From NCBI GenBank assembly GCA_902729315.2, contig LR746266.1:749001-813000 (forward strand): DNA of 64,000 nt, given 5' to 3'. Of the stretch, positions 63,315-64,000 are shown piece after piece (the stretch's first letter is position 1; every line of letters begins with the position of its first letter). A program made the translations under genes and the position numbers. This DNA comes from Spirodela intermedia (lineage: Eukaryota; Streptophyta; Magnoliopsida; Alismatales; Araceae). The notes under the pieces were generated by a model that was not told where the DNA came from, did no database searches, and saw only the letters and a program-made list of their open reading frames with translations.

Positions 63315-64000
63315 ATGGCAGAGGGAAGTGACAGAAGCCCTCCACAGCCCAAGTCGAAGGCTGAGTTTTCCATCTACCAGAACCCGGCCTTCTCCGCCGT
63401 TCTCACGGCCAACAGCCTCCAGCCCCCCAAGTCCACCGTGGCCATTATCTTCGCCTTCTGTGTCGCCTCCGGTGCAGCTCTGATCTCTGTTATTTTCAGG
63501 TTTTTGTTCCGATCTTTCCCTGGCTTCTGGTTCCATTTTGTTTCTGTGAATGCGTGGGGAGACTGGGTTCTAGGCAGAGTATTTTTTTCGTGCGGTGGAA
63601 CTCGTTTAGTGAATTTTTCTTTCATCGGCGAATGAGGATGATCATGAGACCTCTGTAGCGCTTAGAAATGGGAATAGAAGGAGAGGCAGGAGTTTTCCAT
63701 TAACTGCGTATTATTCCCTATTTCTGATTTTACGTAGGGCGGACGGATCTTTCGAGAAATTTAGGTTGCTGAATCTTTCTGATAGCGTTACTCGTAAGTT
63801 CCCGTCAAACTCTTCGTCAAACACTTGTTACTGGGTATTGATGCATTACTTTTTTCCACTTTCCAAGTTATGCTTTAATGATTTCCTCCGTTCTGTATAT
63901 TTAGGGCTGGGTGTAAGAATTTTTCAAATTTTCGTTGGCTTGGTGTTTGCCGCGACATTATCAGCACTCGCCAGGATTTCTTTATTGAGAAGTTACAGGA
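63315..64000 (+). CDS. Small plant membrane protein, 5' part only
   Basis: Not recognised by function. Exons 63315-63499, 63738-63793 and 63905 to beyond the window join in phase. The first exon encodes MAEGSDRSPPQPKSK, then the conserved-looking SIYQNPAFSAVLTANSLQPP and a membrane helix (residues about 41-60, TVAIIFAFCVASGAALISVI). The third exon encodes a second helix (FQIFVGLVFAATLSALARI). Donors are GTTTTT and GTAAGT; acceptors end in TAG. The hydrophobicity and the small soluble N-terminus suggest a two-or-more-span organelle or endomembrane protein; location is not shown by the sequence. The remainder lies past the window end. Confidence 0.72.

Overview
The window is nuclear DNA of a flowering plant. 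The genes are plant-type (uS12/RPS23, MCM8, NF-YB, V-ATPase subunit a, a DCAF8-like WD40 protein, an IQD protein, the DEAD-box helicase RH42, the plastid protein THA8, a DUF1685 protein). Most are split by GT-AG introns, and the spaces hold Ty1/copia and Ty3/gypsy LTR retrotransposons and long GA/CT microsatellites. I cannot name the species; nothing seen separates monocots, magnoliids and other angiosperms with confidence.

Layout. 1-1.6 kb: RPS23 (+), whose start-codon exon is not visible and probably lies left of the window. 2.6-17.2 kb: MCM8 (-), 16 or 17 exons; a decayed antisense copia element (7345-12310) fills one intron. 17.6-30.2 kb: gene-free retrotransposon graveyard. An old plus-strand LTR element appears to enclose two minus-strand gypsy remnants. 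31.5-33.5 kb: NF-YB (-) with a 6-nt micro-exon. 34.6-44.8 kb: V-ATPase subunit a, VHA-a1-like (-), 18 exons, 820 aa. 45.5-49.6 kb: DCAF8-like WD40 protein (+), divergent from VHA-a. 50.3-52.5 kb: IQD calmodulin-binding protein (-). 54.0-57.5 kb: RH42 (+), one uninterrupted exon. 58.2-58.9 kb: THA8-like (+). 60.4-60.8 kb: DUF1685 protein (-). 61.3-63.1 kb: AT-rich, no gene recognised. 63.3 kb to the end: first three exons of a small membrane protein (+).

The genes are unrelated housekeeping and regulatory loci, not a pathway cluster. Exon models were built by hand by joining splice sites that keep phase and restore family sequence; all internal junctions listed are phase-consistent. I found no new multi-gene system. 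The most interesting points are small: two GC-AG introns in MCM8 with near-identical donors, a 6-nt NF-YB micro-exon, an RPS23 intron that is open and a multiple of three, a 35-bp duplication of the RPS23 stop region, a G-quadruplex-type tract in the presumed MCM8 leader, and the nested retrotransposon block.
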